From Vibrio tasmaniensis 1F-187 (GTDB lineage: Bacteria > Pseudomonadota > Gammaproteobacteria > Enterobacterales > Vibrionaceae): 28,867 bases of DNA. Under the pieces are notes generated by a model. The model was not told where the DNA came from, searched no databases, and worked only from the letters and a program-made list of their open reading frames with translations. The stretch lies in the NCBI RefSeq assembly GCF_000272405.2, contig NZ_AJZM02000166.1:1-28867 (forward strand), read 5' to 3'. The position numbers were made by a program, and so were the translations under genes. Shown in pieces: positions 16,286 to 22,908 of the stretch. Every line of letters starts with the position of its first letter. Position 1 is the stretch's first letter.

Positions 16286-16711
16286 ATGAGTATTTGGAAA
16301 AAGCCCGTTGACCTAGAGATCTTCAACGCGACCTCAAAAAATACCTTAATTGAACACCTCAATATTGTATACACCGAGGTCAACGACAACTCTTTGGTGG
16401 CAACCATGCCGGTTTGTCATTTTACCCACCAACCTTTAGGTATGCTCCATGGCGGCGCATCGGTTGTATTAGCAGAAACGCTTGGCTCATTGGCTGCTAA
16501 TTTTTGCGTTCCAGAAGGCTACTATTGCGTTGGGCTAGATATCAACGCAAACCACGTTAGATCCATGCGCGAAGGTCATGTTGTCGGTACTGCTGAGCCT
16601 ATTCACTTGGGTGTGTCTACCCAAGTATGGCAGATAAACATCACTGATGAGCGTCAACGCTTAGTCTGTACAAGTCGTTTAACTATTGCCGTGAAGAAAC
16701 ATAAGCGATAA
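16286..16711 (+). CDS. menI: Hotdog-fold acyl-CoA thioesterase (YdiI/MenI-like)
   Basis: A 141-residue hotdog protein very similar to E. coli YdiI/MenI. The active-site segment LHGGASVVLAET holds the catalytic Glu64 (Glu63 in YdiI), followed by INANHVRS and the closing SRLTIAV strand. MenI hydrolyses 1,4-dihydroxy-2-naphthoyl-CoA in menaquinone synthesis; the related EntH clears misloaded enterobactin carriers. No men or ent gene lies nearby, so the substrate is inferred only from the family. The ATG has a good Shine-Dalgarno (TTAAGGAACCTAC). A weaker link is possible with the DUF3389 gene 73 bp downstream. Confidence 0.85.
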   Translation: MSIWKKPVDLEIFNATSKNTLIEHLNIVYTEVNDNSLVATMPVCHFTHQPLGMLHGGASVVLAETLGSLAANFCVPEGYYCVGLDINANHVRSMREGHVVGTAEPIHLGVSTQVWQINITDERQRLVCTSRLTIAVKKHKR

Positions 16712-16784
16712 TAGGCTAAGCATTAGTTAGCTGTGTTTGTATTTATAAGAAGTAAGCTGTATTTAAAAATAGTCCGAGAAATCC

Positions 16785-17018
16785 ATGGTCATAACGTTTA
16801 AAAGTGGGAAAATCATCGCAACCGCACATGAGCTTGTCGTTCGTTTGGATGGTGAGCACAGAGTAACGCTACAAGCTCAAGTTGATGCAATCCAACTGAT
16901 AGGAAAAGGGGCAAATGTCATTTCAGCCAATGGTTCTGAATGCAAGTGGTCGATTAAATTAGACAACGAACAGCAGCTCCGAGATATTGCCAATGAAATC
17001 GGCTGCGATGTGATGTAA
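16785..17018 (+). CDS. Small DUF3389-like protein
   Basis: A 77-residue soluble protein beginning MVITFKSGKIIATAHELVVRLDG with a predicted mostly beta-strand N-terminal half and a helix at the end (QLRDIANEIGC). I believe it belongs to DUF3389, a short family found in vibrios and relatives, with no known function. Upstream CCGAGAAATCC gives a weak Shine-Dalgarno. It sits between the thioesterase and the SgrR-type regulator in the same direction with gaps of 73 and 154 bp, so it may be independent. Confidence 0.65.
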   Translation: MVITFKSGKIIATAHELVVRLDGEHRVTLQAQVDAIQLIGKGANVISANGSECKWSIKLDNEQQLRDIANEIGCDVM

Positions 17019-17112
17019 TCGTATACTGCAAAAGTACTTAGACCTTCTATTTGAATCAAACATTAGGACACCATACCTAATAAATCGCAAGAAAATCACA
17101 TCAGTAAGATTG

Positions 17113-17129
17113 ATTTTAAGTCTTAAAAT
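17113..17129. promoter_or_regulatory. Perfect 17-bp palindrome upstream of sgrR
   Basis: ATTTTAAG and CTTAAAAT are perfect 8-bp arms around a single T, 44 nt upstream of the sgrR start. A second inverted repeat, ATTCAA-N6-TTGAAT (17141-17158), lies 14 nt before the start. No T-run follows, so this is an operator candidate and not a terminator. SgrR autoregulates in E. coli; use of this site by SgrR here is a guess. Confidence 0.45.
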
Positions 17130-17172
17130 AGGGAAACTGAATTCAATATCCTTTGAATAAGTTTTCCTCTTT

Positions 17173-18864
17173 ATGAGCAGCCCAAGACTTCGCGTTCAAT
17201 TTGAAACCCTGTTTGAATACTTCGATGGTAAAGATTCTGATGTTCAGCTCGACGACATCACGGATGTACTTTGTTGTACCCGTCGTAATGCCCGGATGGT
17301 ACTCAATAAGCTTGAAGAAGAAGGATGGGTTGAGTGGTTACCTGCGGCTGGGCGAGGCAAGTTATCTCAACTTATTTTTAAGCAGAATCGTTGCGATGTC
17401 AGTGAAAACTTAGCAAGACGCTACTTACAAGAAGGTAAAATTGGACAAGCGCTGTCAGTGCTTGATCACAATGCAGCCAAGCTGACTCAAGTTATTCAAA
17501 ATTACTTGGGTGTGCAATACCAGGAAGGTGAGCAGGTTATTCGTTTGCCTTATTACCGACCGCTTTCTATGCTTAACCCGACAAAGTCGATGCGACGATC
17601 TGAGCAGCATATTACCTGTCAGGTATTCAGTGGGTTAACACGTTTGGATGAGAACGATCAATTACAGCCCGATCTTGCTCATTCATGGCAAAAAATCAGC
17701 GATTATCAATGGCGATTCTTCTTGAGACCCGGAGTCCGTTTTCATAACGGAGAGCCTTTGTTAACTAATCATGTTGTGGATACGCTGCTAGCACTCGAAC
17801 CTCTCAATATGTTCTCACATATAAAAGACGTCTCTTCTCCGGCAAACTGTGTGGTTGATGTCTTTTTAACGCGACCAGATAAACACTTCCCACTCGCTCT
17901 GACTGAATCTGTTGCCAAAGTCACCTTACCGATGATTTTACGTGGTGAAGACTACGATATTCGACCGATTGGTACTGGCCCTTATCGCATTGAAAAGAAC
18001 GATGAGAAGCAACTCGTGCTAACGGCTTTTAACGGATATTTTGGTTTTAGGCCATTGATTGATCGTGTTGAGGTTTGGGTTGTTGATGAGGCTTACTCTT
18101 CAATGGTTTACCCAAGTCTTTCTAAGCCTGTAATGGCGGATCGCGGCGATAGCGACGAAGTCGAACTTGATCCCGGCTGTACCTATCTACTGTTGAATCG
18201 GAAAAAGGGCATCGCACAAGATCCTGCATGGGCGCAATTTTTATCTAATACTTTGAATGCGGCCGATCTGTTTGTACACATTCCGAAAGAAACTGTTATC
18301 GATTTGGGAGTGTTACACGCTTATGGGATAAAGCCCGGTTGGTATGACATCAAGTTGAACACGCCGGTTTGCCCACCAGCGAATGCGAAACCAACCATTA
18401 GATTGGCTTACCAATGCCAACACCCAATGTTTCCAACACTTGCGAAGGCTATTGTTACAGTGTTGAAGCAATATGACGTCGACGTTGAACTTTATGGTTA
18501 CGAAACCGATCCTCCACACGCCGATAATGTCGATATTTGGATCAATCCAATGGGTATCGCCAACAATAGAGATGACGCGTTAGCGGGCTGGTTGATGGAT
18601 TACAGCTTTCTCGATGAATCTAGCCCGGCAGAAGACTTCGATCAATGGTGTCACATGATCGATCGTTGGCGCTCGGGCGAATTCGAGCAATTCCCAGCAA
18701 GACAGTTAGGTAAACAATTGGTGCAAAGCAATCAATTGATTCCAATGTTCCACTGTTGGTTAGGCGTTAACAAAGATCAATGCGGTACGCTGCAGAACGC
18801 CAAGTGCAATGCACTGGGTTGGTTCGACTTTAGCCAAGTTTGGGTAAAACCGGACGTTGACTAA
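17173..18864 (+). CDS. sgrR: SgrR-type transcriptional regulator (HTH plus SBP_bac_5)
   Basis: A 563-residue protein with a rare architecture. Residues 1-115 form a winged-helix DNA-binding domain (ITDVLCCTRRNARMVLNKLEEEGWVEW). From about residue 160 it becomes a solute-binding protein of the oligopeptide/nickel type (SBP_bac_5), with GLTRLDENDQLQPDLAHSW and RPGVRFHNGEPL. There is no signal peptide, as expected for a cytoplasmic sensor. E. coli SgrR (551 residues) activates the sRNA SgrS when sugar phosphates accumulate. Here the next gene, 30 nt downstream, is an EamA exporter rather than SetA, and no SgrS-like RNA is apparent upstream. The sensed ligand may therefore differ. A close alternative is a paralogous SgrR-like regulator. 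The start has no strong Shine-Dalgarno (TTTCCTCTTT before ATG). Confidence 0.82.
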   Translation: MSSPRLRVQFETLFEYFDGKDSDVQLDDITDVLCCTRRNARMVLNKLEEEGWVEWLPAAGRGKLSQLIFKQNRCDVSENLARRYLQEGKIGQALSVLDHNAAKLTQVIQNYLGVQYQEGEQVIRLPYYRPLSMLNPTKSMRRSEQHITCQVFSGLTRLDENDQLQPDLAHSWQKISDYQWRFFLRPGVRFHNGEPLLTNHVVDTLLALEPLNMFSHIKDVSSPANCVVDVFLTRPDKHFPLALTESVAKVTLPMILRGEDYDIRPIGTGPYRIEKNDEKQLVLTAFNGYFGFRPLIDRVEVWVVDEAYSSMVYPSLSKPVMADRGDSDEVELDPGCTYLLLNRKKGIAQDPAWAQFLSNTLNAADLFVHIPKETVIDLGVLHAYGIKPGWYDIKLNTPVCPPANAKPTIRLAYQCQHPMFPTLAKAIVTVLKQYDVDVELYGYETDPPHADNVDIWINPMGIANNRDDALAGWLMDYSFLDESSPAEDFDQWCHMIDRWRSGEFEQFPARQLGKQLVQSNQLIPMFHCWLGVNKDQCGTLQNAKCNALGWFDFSQVWVKPDVD

Positions 18865-18894
18865 GACCAGAGATAACTTGATTAGGACAACACG

Positions 18895-19803
18895 ATGCAA
18901 ACGGTGATGATCACATTTATAACGCTGGTGGCGTTTGCTGCCAATTCAGTGTTGTGTCGTTGGGCTTTGATGGATCAAACGATTGATCCTTTGAGTTTCT
19001 CGATCGTTCGTATCATATCGGGTGCGCTTACACTTCTGATTTTATTCACTTTGTCTTCCCACTGTAAGTCTAGAGAGGAGCTAGTAAACAACGACACGTC
19101 GGTAGAGACAAAGCTCAAATTACCGTTTCAATTCACATCAATATTGTCACTCCTCGTTTATATGTTTGGCTTCTCGTTTGCTTACCTAGAGCTTGGTGCA
19201 GGTCTCGGTGCTTTGGTTCTGTTTGTCGCGGTTCAATTTACGATGATTGCCGCGCACCTGATAGCTGGCAATAGAATGTCATTGTTAGAGTGGTGCGGTT
19301 GTTTGTTGTCAGTTTCTGGGCTCGTTTACTTACTCATGCCGACGGATTCGACAAGTTCGCCCGATATAACCTCCATCATATTGATGGCTCTGGCTGGAGT
19401 AGGTTGGGGGATTTATACACTTGCGGGTAAGAAATCCACGAACGCGTTGCAATCCACTACTGCCAACTTTGGATTTAGCTCGTTAGTGATCCTTGTGTTA
19501 GTAAGCCTGTTACTTGTCATCCCTAATGTGGCATCGCAAATATCCATCACAGAACAAGGCTTGATTTACGCAATATTGTCGGGCTCAGTGGCTTCTGGTG
19601 TGGGTTATAGTTTGTGGTATTACGTGGTGAAAAAACTGGATACAGTGGTCGCATCCATTGCACAGCTTTCTGTTCCCGTTATCGCGACACTTGGTGGCGT
19701 TTTGTTGTTATCTGAACCTGTTACTATGCAATTTATTATCTCATCGACTGTTATCTTACTTGGGATAAGCTTGGTTCTTGTCGCACCTAAACTTAAGAAA
19801 TAA
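18895..19803 (+). CDS. EamA/DMT-superfamily transporter
   Basis: A 302-residue integral membrane protein with ten predicted helices in two EamA repeats (roughly residues 1-145 and 155-300). A hydrophilic loop with charged residues (HCKSREELVNNDTSVETKLK) lies after the second helix. The second repeat has the typical SGSVASGVGYSLWYYVVKKLD and SVPVIATLGGVLLLSEP segments. DMT exporters pump amino acids, nucleobases or other small metabolites; the substrate cannot be read from sequence. The gene follows sgrR by 30 nt with AGGA as ribosome site, so co-transcription is likely, and control by the SgrR-type protein is a reasonable inference. Confidence 0.85.
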   Translation: MQTVMITFITLVAFAANSVLCRWALMDQTIDPLSFSIVRIISGALTLLILFTLSSHCKSREELVNNDTSVETKLKLPFQFTSILSLLVYMFGFSFAYLELGAGLGALVLFVAVQFTMIAAHLIAGNRMSLLEWCGCLLSVSGLVYLLMPTDSTSSPDITSIILMALAGVGWGIYTLAGKKSTNALQSTTANFGFSSLVILVLVSLLLVIPNVASQISITEQGLIYAILSGSVASGVGYSLWYYVVKKLDTVVASIAQLSVPVIATLGGVLLLSEPVTMQFIISSTVILLGISLVLVAPKLKK

Positions 19804-19824
19804 AGGGTTCAATCATTAACTTCT

Positions 19825-20076
19825 ATGGCTAAACCAAACAAAAAACAACCGACTAAAACGGTTCAGATTTTCTGTGCGAAATGCAAAACGCAACTTTTTA
19901 AATATCGGAAAGGCGGCAAAGGGGTGCTCGTAAAGTGTTTTAAGGAACGGATCGTTGAAGATTTCACAAAAGACCCTTGTGTGTGCCCTGAATGTGGAAT
20001 TGAATTTGCGCGAGATACTTTGGTTCGAGGTACGCCTGCCTACAAGTTTGTGGGTGGCAAGGTAACGATGAAGTAG
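19825..20076 (+). CDS. Small zinc-ribbon protein
   Basis: An 83-residue basic protein with two knuckles: CAKC (residues 17-20) and CPEC (about 55-58), a rubredoxin- or zinc-ribbon-like layout. It carries many lysines at both ends and a conserved-looking central KGGKGVLVKCFKERI. I recognise no named family. Such proteins often bind RNA or DNA or assist larger complexes. It begins 21 nt after the EamA stop and probably belongs to the sgrR-EamA unit. There is no strong Shine-Dalgarno before ATG. A weak hairpin follows. Confidence 0.7.
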   Translation: MAKPNKKQPTKTVQIFCAKCKTQLFKYRKGGKGVLVKCFKERIVEDFTKDPCVCPECGIEFARDTLVRGTPAYKFVGGKVTMK

Positions 20077-20087
20077 TTGAGAAGAAT

Positions 20088-20119
20088 AAATGCCGCAGCA
20101 CATCATGTGTGTGGCATTT
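20088..20119. terminator. Imperfect terminator hairpin between convergent genes
   Basis: AAATGCC (20088-20094) pairs with GGCATTT (20113-20119); the inner part GCACA/TGTGT pairs with mismatches. The T-run is weak on both strands. Confidence 0.4.
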
Positions 20120-20169
20120 AAATCGACTAATTAACTTTTAAGCAAGAAGTTGAGCGGGCTATCTACGAA

Positions 20170-20781
20170 CTACTGAGCTCTAACTCGTCCTTGAAGTTGC
20201 AACAGTAATAGCGAGACAATCGCACCCGTTGTATCACACAGCATGTCTTTCTGTGCATCCCAAATATCACCTTGTGAGCCAAGGAACGCGATACCTTCAT
20301 CACCACCTGCAATCTCTGCATACCACCACTCAATAATTTCATAACCTGCTGCAACACTCATGATCGCAAATAGGGCAAAGAAACAGGCTAGTATCGGCTG
20401 AGCCAATTTCTTACGAATCAAATACTCTGCGAGTGGATAGGCATAAAGACCAATGGAGAAATGGGCTACTCGGTCAAAGTTATTGCGCTCAGAGCCAATA
20501 AGGTTATTGAACCAGTCAAATGGCACTTCTGCGAAGGTATATTTTGCGCCTATCGTGTGCAAAATAAGCCAGATAAACAACAGAGCATAAGCTGTCTTAG
20601 AAAAGGTGAGCTTGGTGGATAACCACCATATCCCGATAAGAATACCGAGAGCTGGGACGATCTCAGCGATCCAAACGGCTCTTGAAGATGGCGCAAAGGC
20701 TGAAAAGAGAAAGATAACAAGATAGACAGCAGTTAGTGAGAGTAGAGGTCTATTTTGAGCAAGTGGCGTAATTGTCATCAT
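20170..20781 (-). CDS. DUF2238 membrane protein (YjdF-like)
   Basis: A 203-residue integral membrane protein with about six helices. The DUF2238 signature is clear: HTIGAKYTFAEVPFDW in the middle, then NNFDRVAHFSIGLYAYPLAEYL and GYEIIEWWYAEIAGGDEGIAFLGSQGDIWDAQKDM, with conserved His, Asp and Glu residues facing the membrane surface. E. coli YjdF is of similar length. The function is not known; conserved acids and His suggest a metal or enzyme site, which is inference. The first of two adjacent ATGs is used, with AAAGGATCTG before it. A palindrome, TGAACA-G-TGTTCA, lies in its upstream region. Confidence 0.85.
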   Translation of the reverse strand: MMTITPLAQNRPLLSLTAVYLVIFLFSAFAPSSRAVWIAEIVPALGILIGIWWLSTKLTFSKTAYALLFIWLILHTIGAKYTFAEVPFDWFNNLIGSERNNFDRVAHFSIGLYAYPLAEYLIRKKLAQPILACFFALFAIMSVAAGYEIIEWWYAEIAGGDEGIAFLGSQGDIWDAQKDMLCDTTGAIVSLLLLQLQGRVRAQ

Positions 20782-20819
20782 CAGATCCTTTATAAGTTTT
20801 TTGTATAGTTACATAATAA

Positions 20820-20832
20820 TGAACAGTGTTCA
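20820..20832. promoter_or_regulatory. TGAACAGTGTTCA palindrome, candidate operator upstream of the YjdF-like gene
   Basis: Perfect 6-bp arms TGAACA/TGTTCA around one base. On the minus strand it overlaps a TTGAAC hexamer that could be the -35 of the gene at 20781. The shape resembles a TetR-type half-site pair, but the regulator is unknown. Confidence 0.4.
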
Positions 20833-20978
20833 ATTGTGTTCTAATCACTAGATTTGTTGAAAAGTAGTGTTATCGCCCAGTATCTAGACAAACGGTTGGC
20901 GGAGTTTCACAAAAGTTTGATTTACAACAAAGCGATCCTTAAAATCATTGCATTACTACATAACAAGAAAGAAAAGTC

Positions 20979-21818
20979 ATGAAACTGGAAACTGTCGATT
21001 ACCTTGCTGACGACGCAGCAGAACAATTTGTTCGATCTCTACGTGAAACGGGTTTTGGTGTTCTTAAGAATCACCCCATCCCAAAAGAGCTTGTTGAGTC
21101 AATTTACGAGAACTGGTACCAATTCTTCATTTCTGAAGAGAAAGAGAACTTCCACTTCAATGTTGAAACACAAGATGGATATTTTCCACCTTCTGTTTCT
21201 GAAGTTGCTAAGGGCCACACTGTAAAAGACATCAAAGAATACTTTCACGTATACCCTTGGGGTCAGATTCCTGAACAGTTAAAAGAACAGATTCTAGATT
21301 ACTACCAACGTGCTAATGCTTTTGCTCAAGAACTATTAGGTTGGGTTGAAGCACATGCGCCTCAAGAAGTACAAGAGAAGTTCTCAATCGCGCTTTCTGA
21401 AATGATTAATGGCAGCGAACAAACACTGCTTCGCGTTCTTCATTACCCACCAATGCAAGGCGATGAAGAGCCAGGTGCTATCCGCGCAGCTGCTCACGAA
21501 GACATCAACTTACTGACTGTTCTTCCTGCAGCAAATGAGCCGGGCCTTCAAGTTAAAGCTCAGAATGACGAGTGGTTAGATGTTCCATGTGACTTCGGTA
21601 ATATGATCATAAACATTGGTGACATGCTTCAAGAAGCATCAGGTGGTTACTTCCCATCGACAACTCACCGTGTAATTAATCCATCAGGTGAACGCCAAGA
21701 GAAATCTCGTATCTCTTTGCCACTATTCCTTCACCCAAAACCGGAAGTTGTACTGTCTGAGAAGTACACCGCAAATGAATACCTAATGGAACGTCTAAGA
21801 GAGCTTGGTGTTATCTAA
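20979..21818 (+). CDS. 2-oxoglutarate/Fe(II)-dependent dioxygenase (isopenicillin N synthase-like)
   Basis: A 279-residue enzyme of the IPNS-like 2OG-Fe(II) superfamily. The iron triad is His173 and Asp175 (AAHEDINLLTVLP) with His230 (STTHRV); Arg244 in SRISLPLF is the expected 2-oxoglutarate anchor. The N-terminal DIOX_N-type part (GFGVLKNHPIPKELVESIYE) is present. It should be a cytoplasmic oxygenase that hydroxylates or desaturates a small molecule; the substrate cannot be deduced. It lacks a secondary-metabolism cluster, standing alone between promoter region and strong terminator, so a housekeeping or catabolic role is more likely than antibiotic synthesis. Ribosome site: AAGAAAGAAAAG before ATG. 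Confidence 0.87.
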   Translation: MKLETVDYLADDAAEQFVRSLRETGFGVLKNHPIPKELVESIYENWYQFFISEEKENFHFNVETQDGYFPPSVSEVAKGHTVKDIKEYFHVYPWGQIPEQLKEQILDYYQRANAFAQELLGWVEAHAPQEVQEKFSIALSEMINGSEQTLLRVLHYPPMQGDEEPGAIRAAAHEDINLLTVLPAANEPGLQVKAQNDEWLDVPCDFGNMIINIGDMLQEASGGYFPSTTHRVINPSGERQEKSRISLPLFLHPKPEVVLSEKYTANEYLMERLRELGVI

Positions 21819-21856
21819 TTAACTAGTTCCTTGTGCTAAAATTGGTATAGATATCA

Positions 21857-21886
21857 GAGGTCAGCAAAATTGCTGGCCTTTTTTTG
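21857..21886 (+). terminator. Rho-independent terminator of the dioxygenase gene
   Basis: AGGTCAGCA, loop AAAT, TGCTGGCCT with one G-T wobble, followed by seven T. Confidence 0.9.
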
Positions 21887-22107
21887 TTTTTCCAAAGAGC
21901 TAAACCAATCATAGCCAATTACTGGTCACCTTAGCTGCGTAATTTTGATGGATAACGGGCTCTTGAGCCAAGCAATTGAATGTGGTGTTCCATTAAGCTC
22001 GACAAATCGTAGAAAATCGCTTTCAATTAAGAGAAGTCAGCCCACTGACCTAGGGCAATTCATCATGCCTAACAAGCTAACAACTTAATAACCCAAATGA
22101 GCCAACT

Positions 22108-22728
22108 ATGTCGAATAATCAAGGTGTGAGAGCGAGCTTTCATAGCCATATGGAGAACCCTTTGCTCTGGCCCATTATGGAAGTGCTTAAGCGAAAACCA
22201 AGTGGATGGAAAGTACACACACTGGCGGCTTATCTAAACGACCTTGGGTTTATGCCTGTATTAGATGCAGCACCCGAGAAGGAGTTATTTAAAAAGAACT
22301 TTCTCATTATGAATGCGCTGTATCAGCTTCAAGAAACCTTGCACCCTGATGGTTGGCTTCAAGTTCAAGCAATGGATATTGAATTAATGAATGGAAGCTA
22401 TCATGGAAATAGCCACAGCATTGATCACCAAGACCCTCTTCGAGACTACTACACTAATTGGACTAACTATGAAGCGGATGAAGGTGAAGTCAAAAGGCTG
22501 CTGAACGAGTTTTGGACTCGGTACAGAAAGTTTGTTGGCGCTGATACGCTCAATTTAGATAAAAACCGTGCATTGAAGTTATTTGATCTCCCTGTAGACG
22601 CAACGCATAAGGAAATTAGAAAGCGTTGGCGACAGCTGGCGTTGCGGTGGCATCCCGATAGAGACGAGGGCAATACGGCAAAATTCCAGACGCTTTGTGA
22701 GGCGTGGCATGTATTACGAAGTTCATAA
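22108..22728 (+). CDS. DnaJ-related protein with C-terminal J domain
   Basis: A 206-residue protein. Residues 10-140 match the DNAJ-related N-terminal domain (ENPLLWPIMEVLKRKPSGWKVH, then a predicted helix bundle). Residues 155-206 form a J domain with the HPD motif at 182-184 (ALRWHPDRDEGN), needed to stimulate DnaK ATPase. The J domain sits at the C-terminus, unlike classical DnaJ, and there is no Gly/Phe region or zinc finger, so it is a co-chaperone for a specific client. The client is unknown. No strong Shine-Dalgarno is visible. The 289-bp gap upstream holds the terminator of the oxygenase and nothing else I recognise. Confidence 0.85.
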   Translation: MSNNQGVRASFHSHMENPLLWPIMEVLKRKPSGWKVHTLAAYLNDLGFMPVLDAAPEKELFKKNFLIMNALYQLQETLHPDGWLQVQAMDIELMNGSYHGNSHSIDHQDPLRDYYTNWTNYEADEGEVKRLLNEFWTRYRKFVGADTLNLDKNRALKLFDLPVDATHKEIRKRWRQLALRWHPDRDEGNTAKFQTLCEAWHVLRSS

Positions 22729-22795
22729 TCGACGTAACTCTTACTGCGCTGTTTATTGACTCTTTAGAGTGAAATTTAAGCCCTATATAAAATTG

Positions 22796-22831
22796 AAAGC
22801 CCCATGTTGTGAGTGACACAAGTGGGGCTTT
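22796..22831 (+). terminator. Terminator hairpin after the DnaJ-related gene
   Basis: AAAGCCCCA (22796-22804) pairs with TGGGGCTTT (22823-22831) and the stem continues with TTGTG/CACAA around loop AGTGA. The T-run is short (CTTTGTC). Confidence 0.75.
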
Positions 22832-22848
22832 GTCGTCATTATGCTTGT

Positions 22849-22902
22849 ATTGTTACTAGGCTATGCGTTGTTACTAGATTAAGCGTCGTTACAACTTCAT
22901 TT
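22849..22902 (+). repeat. 18-bp tandem repeat, two clear units and one degenerate
   Basis: ATTGTTACTAGGCTATGC (22849-22866) and GTTGTTACTAGATTAAGC (22867-22884) share 13 of 18 bases, and GTCGTTACAACTTCATTT (22885-22902) may be a decayed third. It fills the gap between the DnaJ terminator and the PBP2 stop. Confidence 0.6.
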
Positions 22903-22908
22903 ATTGTG

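Noticed and set aside
17019..17172. Possible SgrS small RNA next to sgrR
   Set aside because: Neither strand shows the ptsG-pairing segment or a terminal hairpin with U-run, and the gap is only 154 bp with the neighbour in the same orientation.
20979..21818. Antibiotic biosynthesis cluster suggested by the isopenicillin N synthase-like enzyme
   Set aside because: No peptide synthetase, acyltransferase or other biosynthetic gene lies around it; the superfamily is broad.
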